From the NCBI RefSeq assembly GCF_003862495.1, contig NZ_RRCH01000031.1, forward strand, positions 1 through 64,000: a DNA stretch of 64,000 bases, given 5' to 3'. Position 1 is the first letter of the stretch, and every line of letters starts with the position of its first letter. The notes under the pieces are model-generated. The model made no database searches. It was given only the letters and a program-made list of their open reading frames with translations, and was not told the DNA's origin. Shown here in pieces: positions 33,086 through 42,017 of the stretch. Both the position numbers and the translations under genes were made by a program. The DNA comes from Halocatena pleomorpha. Lineage in GTDB: Archaea; Halobacteriota; Halobacteria; Halobacteriales; Haloarculaceae.

Positions 33086-34216
33086 TCAGCTCTTTTCAGA
33101 CTCCAATTCAACCTCAGCGTCGGAGTCCATCCCCTCGATCACTTCGTTGGAATCCTTGATGTCAGGCGTGTCCTCGCCTTCCCTGATAGCCTCCGCTTCT
33201 TCATCGATGTCGTCGAGGTCCATCTCGGCAGTCTCGTCGAGTTGTCCGATGATCTCCTCGATGTCGTCGAGACCGAGTAGCTCGCGGGTTTCGGTATCGA
33301 AGTCGAGGCTGTCGAGTTCGGTGGCGTCCTCAGCCACATCGCTGCCCGAAAGGTGCTTGCCGTATCGACCGACTAGTGAAGTCAGCTCTTGGGGCAGGAG
33401 GTAGGTGGTAGATTCGCTTTGACCGATCTCCGCGAGCGTCTGCATGCCTTTGTCGATAACGGCGCGCTCGCCCATCGATTCGGCGGATTTCGCCCGGAGC
33501 ACCGTCGACAGCGCGTCACCTTGGGCTTCCAAGATCTGGGCTTGCTTTTCACCTTGGGCGTGAATGATGTTCGACTGCTTATCACCTTGCGCGGTCTCGA
33601 TGGCGCTGCGTCGTTCACCCTGCGCTTCGAGGATCATCGCGCGGCGACGCCGTTCGGCGGAGGTCTGCTGTTCCATGGCCTGTTGGACCTCCGGACTCGG
33701 GTTCACTTCACGCACCTCGACGCTATCGACGCTCACGCCCCACTCGTCGGTCGGTTCGTCGAGTTCCTGCCGGATGCGCTTGTTGATTTGATTACGTTTG
33801 CTCAGCGTCTCGTCGAGATCCATCTCCCCGATCACCGCACGCAACGTCGTCTGTGCGAGATTCGATACTGCGCGCTTGTAATCATCGACTTCCAGATACG
33901 CCCGCTCCGCGTCCATCACCTTGATGAACACGACAGCGTCGGCCGTGACCGGCGAGTTGTCCCGCGTGTACACCTCTTGGCGGGGAACGTCCAACGTCTG
34001 GACCCGCATGTCGAACGTGTATGTCTCTGAAACGAAGGGAGGAATGATGTTAAGACCCTGACCCAACAGCTTTCGATACTCACCGAACACCGTCAGCGCA
34101 CGTTTCTCGTAGGGCTTTACGATCTCGACCGACTGGGCAACGGCAAAGATCAGAATCAACAGCAGCGCTAAAATGACGATCGATACGACGCTTGCCTGTA
34201 ATGGGAGGGCAAACAT
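33086..34216 (-). CDS. SPFH/Band 7 stomatin-like membrane protein
   Basis: The 376-aa protein starts at ATG 34216 with one N-terminal membrane helix (VVSIVILALLLILIFAV), followed by the SPFH/PHB domain (VKPYEKRALTVFGEYRKLLGQGLNIIPPF to about residue 190), then a long coiled coil of AQGE/AQGD repeats (QGERRSAIETAQGDKQ, IIHAQGEKQAQILEAQGD) and an acidic tail. Such proteins form oligomers that organise the membrane and control proteases. The gene for NfeD lies upstream on the same strand (181 bp away), the classic SPFH/NfeD pairing. Confidence 0.92.
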   Translation of the reverse strand: MFALPLQASVVSIVILALLLILIFAVAQSVEIVKPYEKRALTVFGEYRKLLGQGLNIIPPFVSETYTFDMRVQTLDVPRQEVYTRDNSPVTADAVVFIKVMDAERAYLEVDDYKRAVSNLAQTTLRAVIGEMDLDETLSKRNQINKRIRQELDEPTDEWGVSVDSVEVREVNPSPEVQQAMEQQTSAERRRRAMILEAQGERRSAIETAQGDKQSNIIHAQGEKQAQILEAQGDALSTVLRAKSAESMGERAVIDKGMQTLAEIGQSESTTYLLPQELTSLVGRYGKHLSGSDVAEDATELDSLDFDTETRELLGLDDIEEIIGQLDETAEMDLDDIDEEAEAIREGEDTPDIKDSNEVIEGMDSDAEVELESEKS

Positions 34217-34397
34217 GCAAAGAACTTGGGATAGTACCACTAAAAGTGTTTCCGTTATAAGATGAATTATCTATAGAATTTCAACCAGAGAAACAATATC
34301 GTCGGGGAACGCTACGGTTCGTTCAGCTTGCAGCGCAATCTATTTCAACACGACAGACAGCTGCTAAAACGAGCCCACTACTAGTGAAGCGAGATCA

Positions 34398-34979
34398 CTA
34401 CGACGCAGTGTCGGGTTCGCGTTCGTCGTTTCGAGGTTCGGAATCCAGATTGAGTTCCCGATCAATCTCGTCTTCGATGACCGAGAGGGCTTCGACGGTG
34501 ATGACGTTCCCGCCGCCGGGATCGATGACGATGACTTCCTCTCCGGGGGGGATCTCACCGCCGAGCGTTCTGGCTTGGTAGTTCGGATTAAAGCCGCCGT
34601 TGTCGAGTTTCACCACTCCATTCGAGGAAGTGACGTGTTCAGTAACGCGACCAGTTTTTCCTTTGAGCGTATCCGAATCGCTCGTGCGGCCGCTTCCCTT
34701 TCCCCCGTAAATATCCAGTTGTTGGTAGAGATACAACGACAGTCCCCCGGAGATGAGGACAGTAAGAACCATCCCGATCAACATCGGGATCATCGCAACG
34801 AACCCACTCAGCGCAATCCCGACGATTCCAGCGGCCAAGAGGGCGATACCGACGACGATAAAGTGAGCGCCGGGCGCGAGTGCTTCGGCTATCAGGAGTC
34901 CGGCACCGGCGAGCAACAGCAACACCGGCAACGTAAGTGAAACCCCCTCGACAATGGGCTGTAAGACGATCGCCTCCAT
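34398..34979 (-). CDS. NfeD-family membrane protein
   Basis: The 193-aa protein has about four hydrophobic segments in residues 15-85 and a C-terminal OB-fold (LKGKTGRVTEHVTSSNGVVKLDNGGFNPNYQARTLGGEIPPGEEVIVIDPGGGNVITVEAL) as in NfeD proteins that partner stomatins. It lacks the ClpP-like protease domain of long NfeD forms, so it is the short type. It is upstream of the stomatin gene and probably works with it at the membrane. Confidence 0.85.
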   Translation of the reverse strand: MEAIVLQPIVEGVSLTLPVLLLLAGAGLLIAEALAPGAHFIVVGIALLAAGIVGIALSGFVAMIPMLIGMVLTVLISGGLSLYLYQQLDIYGGKGSGRTSDSDTLKGKTGRVTEHVTSSNGVVKLDNGGFNPNYQARTLGGEIPPGEEVIVIDPGGGNVITVEALSVIEDEIDRELNLDSEPRNDEREPDTAS

Positions 34980-35022
34980 GCGTGATGTTTGGTCTGTCGA
35001 TATGTTAACCCTTCGGGAGAAC

Positions 35023-35223
35023 TCAAATGAATCCAGCCAGCATCAACAATAACACAGCCGTCACGAGTGCGCCGAGCGTGACGAACACTGTGCCTTCGAT
35101 CGACGGCGAGCCGGGCTCGGGGTCTGCAGACCGGAGGGCTTCGATCTCCTCGCCGATCGGATCGGGCGTCCCATTCTCCCCGACCTCATCGACGGCGAAT
35201 CGATACTCCCGTTCATCATCCAT
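35023..35223 (-). CDS. 66-aa single-helix membrane protein
   Basis: MDDEREYRFAVDEVGENG starts an acidic 45-residue N-terminus, followed by one C-terminal membrane segment (VFVTLGALVTAVLLLMLAGFI). It is a tail-anchored micro-protein, possibly the family I recall as DUF7312. ATG 35223 is chosen; upstream ATGs at 35247 and 35283 would overlap or nearly abut metG. It lies 56 bp after metG on the same strand, so it may be cotranscribed with it. Function unknown. Confidence 0.65.
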   Translation of the reverse strand: MDDEREYRFAVDEVGENGTPDPIGEEIEALRSADPEPGSPSIEGTVFVTLGALVTAVLLLMLAGFI

Positions 35224-35279
35224 ACTAGGGGTACTTTCTGATCTCATAAGTCGGTACCGAACGACCCCTGATCGAAGCC

Positions 35280-37346
35280 TCACTTGATCGACGTTCCGGG
35301 CGGTGTCTCGCCGTGCGTGGTGAGGAGATCCGCCTTCTCACCGGCGGCCAACACCATCCCATTGCTCTCGACACCGAACAGCTCGGCTTTCTCTAGATTG
35401 GCAAGCAACACGACGCGGGTTCCAGGGAGACTCTCGGTGTCGTGGAGCTGGCGGAGTCCAGCGACCACCTGCCGCGTCTCGTGACCGATGTCGACCGCAA
35501 GCTTCACGAGCTTGTCCGCCCCTTCGATCGGTTCCGCGTCCGTAATGCGACCGACACGGAGATCGAGCGCTTGGAACTCCTCGAAGCTGATCCGGTCGTC
35601 GGCAAGCGGTTCGAGCGCTGTGGCATCGGCATCGGAACCGTCGTCTCCGTCAGTGGCGTCGTCTGCCTCCTGCGTTTGTCGGTCTTCGAGCCGTTGGGTG
35701 AGCGTTTCGACCTGCTCGTCTTCGATCGACTCGAACAGCTCGGTCGGCTCATCGAACTGGTCTGGCGGTGCTGCAAGCGCCGTGTCGAGCGTGGCGTCGT
35801 GAACGCTTCCCGACTGTTCGAGCTGTGACCAGATCCGTGCCGCGGCGTTGGGCGCAGTCGGTTCGAGAAGCACGGCGATCGCTTTGGCGAGCTGGACACA
35901 GCCACGAATGACCGTTGCGGCCTGTTCGGGATCCTCATCGGTGAGCTTCCACGGTTCGTTACGCTGGATGTACTCGTTCCCAAAGCGCGCAAGCTCGATC
36001 GGGACGGTTCCGATCTCTCGGATCGAGTAGTCGTTAACACCTTCCTCGAACGACGCGAGCGCCGTTTCAATGCGGTCAGCGACCGGCTGCGGGCACGGAA
36101 CGTCAGGCGTCCCGTCGTAGTTCCGGTGGGCGAACAACAACGACCGGTAGATGAAGTTACCGAGCGTGCCGAGCAGTTCGCTGTTCACGCGCTCTTGGAA
36201 CCGGTCCCACGAGAAATCGAGATCCTGCTGGAAACCGCTGTGAGTCGTGATGTAATACCGGAGGAGGTCGGGATCGAACCCTTCATCCAGATATTCACGC
36301 GCCCACACCGCTCGGTTGCGACTCGTAGAGAAGCCTTCGCCGTTCAGCGTGACGAATCCTGACGCCATCACCGCACGCGGTTCCGTATAGTCGACGGCGT
36401 GGAGCATCGCGGGCCAGAAAACAGTGTGGTGCTGGATGATGTCCGGCCCGATGACGTGGACGATTTCACCGTCTTCTTTCCACGCGGACTCCCAGTCATA
36501 AACGTCCGCCCCGACGCGGTCGGTGTACTGCTTCGTGGAGGCGATGTACTCGATCGGGGCGTCCACCCACACGTACAACACGAGATCTGTTTCCTCGTCT
36601 GGATAGTCGATCCCCCAGTCGAGATCACGGGTGATACACCAGTCTTCGAGTTCCCCCTCGATCCACTCTCTCGGCTGGTTTCGTGCGTTGTCAGTACCTT
36701 CAAGCCGGTCGATGAACGCCTGAAGATACTCCTGTAGCTCTGACAGTCGGAAAAACTTGTGCTCGCGGGTGCGATACTCCGCTGGATTTCCGGTGATGAC
36801 GCTGGTGGGTTCTTCGATCTCCCCCGGTTCGAGGTGGCGACCACACCCTTCATCACACTCGTCACCGCGAGCGGTCGCACCACAGTACGGACACGTCCCT
36901 TCGACGTACCGGTCGGGGAGTGGTTGTTCTTCGATCGGATCCCACGCGACCTCGATGGCCCTCTCAGTGACGTATCCTCTCTCATCTAGGGTGTGGACGA
37001 TCTCTTTGGTGAGTTCGATGTTCGTCGGCTGATGGGTATGGCCGTAGTTGTCGAACTCGATGTTGAATCGTTCGAACGTCTCCTCATACTGCTCGTGATA
37101 CCGGAGCGCGAACTCCTCGGGCGGAACGCCCTCCTGTTCGGCTTCGACAGCGATCGGCGTTCCGTGCATGTCCGAGCCACACACGTACGCTGTTTGCTGT
37201 CCGAGCGTTTCGAGCGAGCGAGCGAACACGTCGGCGCTGAGGTTGCCCCGCAGGTGACCGATGTGGAGATCACCGTTTGCATACGGCAACCCACACGTCA
37301 CGACTGCTGGTCGATCCGTCGGAAACGAAGTGCGGGATTGGCTCAT
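35280..37346 (-). CDS. metG: methionyl-tRNA synthetase with C-terminal tRNA-binding domain
   Basis: The 688-aa enzyme charges tRNA-Met. The class I HIGH motif is in GDLHIGHLRG (near residue 24). The zinc-binding knuckle reads CPYCGATARGDECDEGCGRHL. The KMSKS-equivalent loop is GEGFSTSRNRAVW, a variant often seen in haloarchaeal MetRS. An acidic, Asp-rich linker (about 575-600) precedes the EMAP/Trbp111-like OB domain: LDLRVGRITDAEPIEGADKLVKLAVDIG, which binds tRNA. Fused domain, normal length for the family. Small tail-anchored gene follows. Confidence 0.95.
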   Translation of the reverse strand: MSQSRTSFPTDRPAVVTCGLPYANGDLHIGHLRGNLSADVFARSLETLGQQTAYVCGSDMHGTPIAVEAEQEGVPPEEFALRYHEQYEETFERFNIEFDNYGHTHQPTNIELTKEIVHTLDERGYVTERAIEVAWDPIEEQPLPDRYVEGTCPYCGATARGDECDEGCGRHLEPGEIEEPTSVITGNPAEYRTREHKFFRLSELQEYLQAFIDRLEGTDNARNQPREWIEGELEDWCITRDLDWGIDYPDEETDLVLYVWVDAPIEYIASTKQYTDRVGADVYDWESAWKEDGEIVHVIGPDIIQHHTVFWPAMLHAVDYTEPRAVMASGFVTLNGEGFSTSRNRAVWAREYLDEGFDPDLLRYYITTHSGFQQDLDFSWDRFQERVNSELLGTLGNFIYRSLLFAHRNYDGTPDVPCPQPVADRIETALASFEEGVNDYSIREIGTVPIELARFGNEYIQRNEPWKLTDEDPEQAATVIRGCVQLAKAIAVLLEPTAPNAAARIWSQLEQSGSVHDATLDTALAAPPDQFDEPTELFESIEDEQVETLTQRLEDRQTQEADDATDGDDGSDADATALEPLADDRISFEEFQALDLRVGRITDAEPIEGADKLVKLAVDIGHETRQVVAGLRQLHDTESLPGTRVVLLANLEKAELFGVESNGMVLAAGEKADLLTTHGETPPGTSIK

Positions 37347-37476
37347 ACCGTGTGCAACCGTCCAAACGGTGTAAGTCCGCCGATCTCAGCCAACGCCACC
37401 GCCGTTTCGGTGCCGGCTGTCACGAGGGTCATACACCTGATGACCGACGAGACACGTCGAGGACCACCGAACCGTC

Positions 37477-38046
37477 TTAAAAAACCAAAAATACGATCTC
37501 AATCCCAGCGAGCCAGATGACAAGTCTGCCGACGCTTCCGATGAACGTTGCCGCGGCGAACTTGAGATAGTTCTGCTCAATCACAGTGAACGCGTAGATC
37601 GAGAGGGTGTCTGGAAAGCCGGGGACACAGAGTGCAGCGGCTAGCCCGAGATACCCGTACTGTTGGGCGATCTGAACCGTTTTTCGCTGCGAGATTCGGA
37701 CGATATCGATACCGGTACGCTCCACCGCGCGTATTACAGGCCCGGAATGGATCGTCTTGTCACCGATAGTGAGTGCGAAGACGCTCCCGAGCGCTTTACC
37801 AATACTGCTCACGACCACGATGAGCGCCATCGTTATCCATTCGGGAACACCCAGGTTGAGTGGTGCAGCGAGCACGACCTCACTGGGAAAGGGGAGCACA
37901 ACCGCGATGAGAAACGAGTAGATGAAGATGAGTATCAGTCCAAACGGACCGACAGCGTGTTTGACTGCGCGCTTCAGTTCCCACGATCCGTTCTCCACCA
38001 GTAAGGGAAACAGGGGGGATAACGGATCCGCCAGCTCTGGGATCAC
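37477..38046 (-). CDS. VTT-domain (DedA/SNARE-associated type) membrane protein
   Basis: The 189-aa protein starts with GTG at 38046 and has about five hydrophobic segments. The DedA signature is partly conserved: FLIAVVLPFPSEVVLAAPLNLG, and SSIGKALGSVFALTIGDK. The short length fits YqaA-type members. These are thought to be lipid scramblases or transport polyprenyl-phosphate carriers across the membrane, which would fit the glycosylation genes elsewhere, but not specifically. It stands alone; T-rich sequence follows its stop (37477-37490). Confidence 0.8.
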   Translation of the reverse strand: MIPELADPLSPLFPLLVENGSWELKRAVKHAVGPFGLILIFIYSFLIAVVLPFPSEVVLAAPLNLGVPEWITMALIVVVSSIGKALGSVFALTIGDKTIHSGPVIRAVERTGIDIVRISQRKTVQIAQQYGYLGLAAALCVPGFPDTLSIYAFTVIEQNYLKFAAATFIGSVGRLVIWLAGIEIVFLVF

Positions 38047-38089
38047 AGAAATGACTTCAAAGTATTCGTTCCTAAGTGTTCCGAGTGAG

Positions 38090-39277
38090 TTATGTCCACC
38101 AGCGGGATCTGCGTTCTTCTTTTGACGTAGTGCTTCGAAGCGGAGCGGGGAAGTCGCTCATCTTATCGAATCCGAACGCGTTCTCTCCCAGCCGATTCCC
38201 GACATGCCACGCGATGGTCTTGGTGTCGAGATCAGTGAGCACAATCCGGACGTGGTGGTACTGTTCTAAGGTGTCGTCGTTGTCCGGATCGTACCCCGAT
38301 GGGATGCTACACGATCCGGTGTTGAGATCTGAACACGGTGACTTGTCCGAGAACTGGATCCGGATGTCAGCGGTACTCGGGTCGGAAACACGCTTGAACG
38401 AAACCCGATCAGGAACGGTGCCACCAGCCCCTTGCTCGTAGTATTTGAGCGCGGCGTCGATCTGTGCGTTGACAGCATTGCGCTTTTGGGGAGGAATGTT
38501 CGAATCGTCGACGGCGACGGTGAGTGTAGAGTGATCCCACGGAAGCGCGCGTTCGGTCACGTTAGGCTGTGGAAGCGTGGTCAGATCGGACTTCGCAGCC
38601 ATGATCTTTTTGGGTCGGTCATCGTGATCCAACCCGAGGGTGTGTCCGAGTTCGTGAATGAGAAGCTGTCTCGTCGAATCGTCCGTGTATCCACCCTTGA
38701 TCTGTACGTTCACGGGACGGCTAATGTCATTCGGTGAGGTGATGTAAGGGGCACAGCCCTCAACCCGCTCTTTGACACCGCATTTCTTGATGGATGAAAC
38801 GAACGACACGGTGATGTCTGACTGTTGTGTATTATCTGTTAGTTTGTAATCTATCTGGTACCCAGCGTACTGCTGACTGTTTTGTTCCCAGTACGCCAAC
38901 GCGTCTGCGACGAGCGGTCTGAGTTCGCGGTTAGTGTTTAGATCGCTCCGAACTGCGACCGTCAGCGTCCGTTTCTGCCACGGATTGTCTGCTGATGGGG
39001 TTGTGACTCCGTTGTTGCCTGAAGCGGTATCCCCGCCGTTCGGAGTGTTTGTGGTGGTCTCGTTCGAAGGCGTCTCGTCGTTTGCTGCCGACGATCCGGT
39101 GTCCGGACTGGCGTTCGACTGCCCGGACGGCGTCTCAACCTCCGTATCCGTCTGCATCGTCCCATTCCTATCTGTTGATATTTTCTGTGGATCCGACGTG
39201 TTCGTTCCAAACGGTCCACTCGCACAGCCGGCGAGTACGACCATGGCGAGCATAAAAATGATGAGGCGTCGAGTCAT
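38090..39277 (-). CDS. metzincin-like zinc protease lipoprotein with duplicated domain
   Basis: The 395-aa protein starts at ATG 39277 with a signal peptide ending in LAGC (lipobox Cys18), then a Thr/Ser/Asn-rich linker (20-100) typical of surface lipoproteins. Two similar domains follow, each opening with LTVAV (about 105 and 252). The first carries LLIHELGHTLGLDHDD (His208, Glu209, His212, His218) and a Met-turn-like KKIMAAKS, the full metzincin zinc site. The second keeps one His (AWHVGNRLGENAFGF, His358) but has lost Glu and the other ligands, so it looks like a pseudoprotease. Role likely processing of surface proteins. Confidence 0.85.
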   Translation of the reverse strand: MTRRLIIFMLAMVVLAGCASGPFGTNTSDPQKISTDRNGTMQTDTEVETPSGQSNASPDTGSSAANDETPSNETTTNTPNGGDTASGNNGVTTPSADNPWQKRTLTVAVRSDLNTNRELRPLVADALAYWEQNSQQYAGYQIDYKLTDNTQQSDITVSFVSSIKKCGVKERVEGCAPYITSPNDISRPVNVQIKGGYTDDSTRQLLIHELGHTLGLDHDDRPKKIMAAKSDLTTLPQPNVTERALPWDHSTLTVAVDDSNIPPQKRNAVNAQIDAALKYYEQGAGGTVPDRVSFKRVSDPSTADIRIQFSDKSPCSDLNTGSCSIPSGYDPDNDDTLEQYHHVRIVLTDLDTKTIAWHVGNRLGENAFGFDKMSDFPAPLRSTTSKEERRSRWWT

Positions 39278-39410
39278 CTGTATTACGATCGGACACCGGG
39301 AAAAAGACATTTTTGGTTATGATTACACAACTGGTAACCAGGTCATATCTGATGGAAATTCATATTCATTTGTATATCTATTATGGTACGCGGAAGAGAA
39401 TATCGGGATT

Positions 39411-39726
39411 GTGGCTGTGGGCCGTAAGCCCCCTTCTGTTCTATCCGGCATTCGGCTAAGCGCCCGCGCCGTGTGTCCGAGCTACCATTCGATCGCGGGC
39501 TTGCACCGGTGAGGGTTCGCCGTTCCATCCGTTCTCCACCATCAATCCTCGGTGGGTTAACGTGCTCTCGTTACCTTGAGCGTCGCGCACCTCATCGGTT
39601 CAGTGGAGGGGTCTCGTTTCTGTTCCAGAGCCGACGGTCTCCCGCCCCGGGTTTGCACCCGGTCACCTGCCCGGACGGTGGGGGGACTTTCCTCACATCG
39701 TGCGGAAGCCGGGCACCCACTGCCAC
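39411..39726 (-). ncRNA. rnpB: RNase P RNA
   Basis: Read on the minus strand, the region carries archaeal type-A RNase P RNA hallmarks: GAGGAAAGTCC (conserved region I, about 39684-39694), GGTGCAAACCCGG (39651-39662), GGTGCAAGCCCGCG near 39497-39509, and AGAACAGAAGGGGGCTTACGG (region IV/V, about 39422-39441). The two ends pair as helix P1 (GTGGC-A-GTGGG with CCCAC-A-GCCAC). The catalytic RNA cuts tRNA leaders, helped by protein subunits encoded elsewhere. About 316 nt between P1 ends is short compared with the roughly 430 nt of some haloarchaeal relatives; ends may extend a few nucleotides. Confidence 0.92.
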
Positions 39727-39831
39727 AACGAGGATAGATAACGATACGGGGTAAGTCGTTCGGTCATCGGTCGACGAAACCGCGCTGTGTGCCACTCACT
39801 CGGGGCACTTCCAACCGCCCGTCAACTACAA

Positions 39832-40641
39832 TTAATTTTTTTCAGTTTGGTTGTCAAGAGGCACATCTTTGGTCGATTCGGCTTGGTGTTCAACGATGAA
39901 CGGGGATGTGCCACAGATATTAGATTCCACCTCTGGATACTCACCGACGCGGTCGGCGTGGTCTTGGTACGCCTCTGTAGACGCGAGGGTTACGAGATAC
40001 GCGCCGCCATCGTCTTCCTCGGGCGGCTCATGTCCGAATTCTCTAGCAACTTGGTTCCACCAGATGTCAAGCACTGCGTAGTGCGATTCCTCTTCGTCTT
40101 CGTACACGAGGTGGGCCAGATCATCCGCCACCATCCCTTCGAGATTGTTCAGCAGGTCGTCATCAGTCTGTAGCAACTGCTGGACTTCCTCGTTCGTGAA
40201 GTCGAACTCCTCACCGGCGGCAGTCTCAGCTGAACGCTCGTCTCGGTCGTACTCGCCACGGAGATGTGGCGGAACCAAAAACTGCGGGCGATCGAACGAG
40301 TAAATTATTTGTGCTGTAATAGCAAACAGAAGCGCCGGAGCCATCATCGCAACGCCACCGCCCATGAGCTGCTCCGATACTGTAGACAATCCTACTGAAT
40401 CTAACACGCCACTCGCACCGGTCAAAAACCCGAACATTGCTAGACAGAAGAACGACGCTCCGATCGTCGGAAAATTTCTGTCGGTCACCTCGAAATCAAC
40501 GATGTGGTGAGAGCGCGTGCGGATGGGTATCGGCGGAGCAGCTTTCTCTTCGTTCCAGACAGCTTGAATCCGAACGGGAAACCAGAGCACTGCAAGAGAT
40601 CCAATCAATAGTACAATCGCTGAACCAATCAAGCTCGCCAT
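39832..40641 (-). CDS. haloarchaeal membrane protein of unknown function
   Basis: The protein is 269 aa from ATG 40641, or 277 aa from ATG 40665; AAATTATAACT on the minus strand (40668-40680) is so close to 40665 that the shorter start is favoured, but this is unsettled. Three hydrophobic segments lie in the first half (ASLIGSAIVLLIGSLAVLWF; FFCLAMFGFLTGA; GGGVAMMAPALLFAITAQII). The second half is soluble and acidic (EEFDFTNEEVQQLLQTDDDLLNNLEG, YAVLDIWWNQVAREFGHEPPEEDDGG). No known motif. Lies directly after rnpB on its strand upstream side. Confidence 0.65.
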   Translation of the reverse strand: MASLIGSAIVLLIGSLAVLWFPVRIQAVWNEEKAAPPIPIRTRSHHIVDFEVTDRNFPTIGASFFCLAMFGFLTGASGVLDSVGLSTVSEQLMGGGVAMMAPALLFAITAQIIYSFDRPQFLVPPHLRGEYDRDERSAETAAGEEFDFTNEEVQQLLQTDDDLLNNLEGMVADDLAHLVYEDEEESHYAVLDIWWNQVAREFGHEPPEEDDGGAYLVTLASTEAYQDHADRVGEYPEVESNICGTSPFIVEHQAESTKDVPLDNQTEKN

Positions 40642-40798
40642 CAACCACGCTGTTACGTCATACAAAGTTATAATTTACGTTGTATACCAAGTGCTTTCCA
40701 CAGCAGTCCGTCGGAGGGAGCACACGACGCAGGAGCACCGTACCACTAATCGTTACGACGTTATCCAGCGACCACTACCCCGTGGTCGCTCGGAGGGA

Positions 40799-41935
40799 TC
40801 AGTCGCCGGTACCAAACCCTACGCGTTCGGCGTCGGCTAGCGCTCGCTCAGTGGCTTCATCGATATCGAACTCTCGGACGATCTCGCCGTCTCGAATGAG
40901 GGGTTCGAGCAACGGTTCGCCCGTTCCCGAATCCGACGCGGGCCGGACACGGTGACCGCCTTCTTCGGTTCGGTACACGTCCTTTTCGCCGGATAGCTTC
41001 CCGCGTTTGGCGATGGGTTCGCCGTCGATCTCGACGATGTCCAGCGCGAAGTCTATCGGGTCCGCGTTGCTGACGTAGCCACCGACGCCGAAGCCATCAG
41101 CGACATCCCGTAGCGCTCGGAGGTCCGTTGGTTCGATCCCTCCGCTGAGGAACAGATCGACATCCTCGAACCCGTCGGCGTCGAGTCGCCACCGAACTTC
41201 CCGAGCGATGTGGCGGAAGTCCCCCCGTCGGGAGCTGGGTGTATCGATCCGAACACCGTCGAGATCGATCGCCTCAGCCGCCCTGAGCACCTCGTCAGTC
41301 TCATCGGAGAAGGTGTCACACAGCGCGATCCGAGGCACGTCTTCACCGACGGCCGAATCGAACGCCGTCCACGCCGCTTCCTGTTCGCCTGCTCCGAAAC
41401 AGAGCACGAGCGCGTGGGGCATCGTTCCGCTGGCTTCTTTCCCGAGAAGCTCGCCAGCAGCGACGTGTGAGAAGCCATCAAACCCCGCGACGAGTGCGCC
41501 ACGTTCGACGACCGCCGCCATTGAAGGGTGGACGTGACGCGCGCCGAAGCTCAGCAGTTGGGAATCGGGGGCTACACGCCGGGCATGAAGCGCATTCGTT
41601 GCGATGCCACTCGCGTGAGAGAGAAAGCCGAGCAGTGCGGTTTCGAGCCGCGCGAATTCGGTGTACCGGCCTTCGATTCGCATGACAGGGCCGCCGTCGA
41701 ACAGTTGGCCCTCCGGAAGCGCGTCAACGTCGATCGGTCGATCAGAGAGGAGTTCCGCCGCGTCCTCGACGCCGGTAAACAGCTCGAAGTTCCCAGTCGG
41801 GAACTGATCGGCCGTGACCTCCGCGACCACGTGCGGATCCACGTCGGCGTCAGTCAACGTCGTGAGCGTCCGGTCGAAATAGGCGTCCGTCGCCCGACCC
41901 TCGCGGATCGCAGACGGGGGGACGATGTCGAACAT
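40799..41935 (-). CDS. pncB: nicotinate phosphoribosyltransferase
   Basis: The 378-aa enzyme converts nicotinate and PRPP to nicotinate mononucleotide in NAD salvage. The archaeal-type sequence FDIVPPSAIREGRATDAYFDRT, TGNFELFTGVEDAAELL, SFGARHVHPSMAAVVERGALVAGFDGFSHVAAGE and DLFLSGGIEPTDLRALRDV matches the Thermoplasma-type NAPRTase fold, with the catalytic His in ARHVHP and a phosphate-binding loop at SGGIEP. Length is normal for this shorter archaeal family. Monocistronic. Confidence 0.9.
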   Translation of the reverse strand: MFDIVPPSAIREGRATDAYFDRTLTTLTDADVDPHVVAEVTADQFPTGNFELFTGVEDAAELLSDRPIDVDALPEGQLFDGGPVMRIEGRYTEFARLETALLGFLSHASGIATNALHARRVAPDSQLLSFGARHVHPSMAAVVERGALVAGFDGFSHVAAGELLGKEASGTMPHALVLCFGAGEQEAAWTAFDSAVGEDVPRIALCDTFSDETDEVLRAAEAIDLDGVRIDTPSSRRGDFRHIAREVRWRLDADGFEDVDLFLSGGIEPTDLRALRDVADGFGVGGYVSNADPIDFALDIVEIDGEPIAKRGKLSGEKDVYRTEEGGHRVRPASDSGTGEPLLEPLIRDGEIVREFDIDEATERALADAERVGFGTGD

Positions 41936-42017
41936 ACTCGCCCTTCTCGTGGCAACGCGAAAAAGCAGCCTGATTCACTGTGCGGAGAGTTCGGCCAGTG
42001 TCGATAGAGACCGGAGA

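Noticed and set aside
39343-39528. Short frames inside 39343-39760
   Set aside because: The region is explained by RNase P RNA with conserved regions and P1 pairing, so small ORFs there are not coding.
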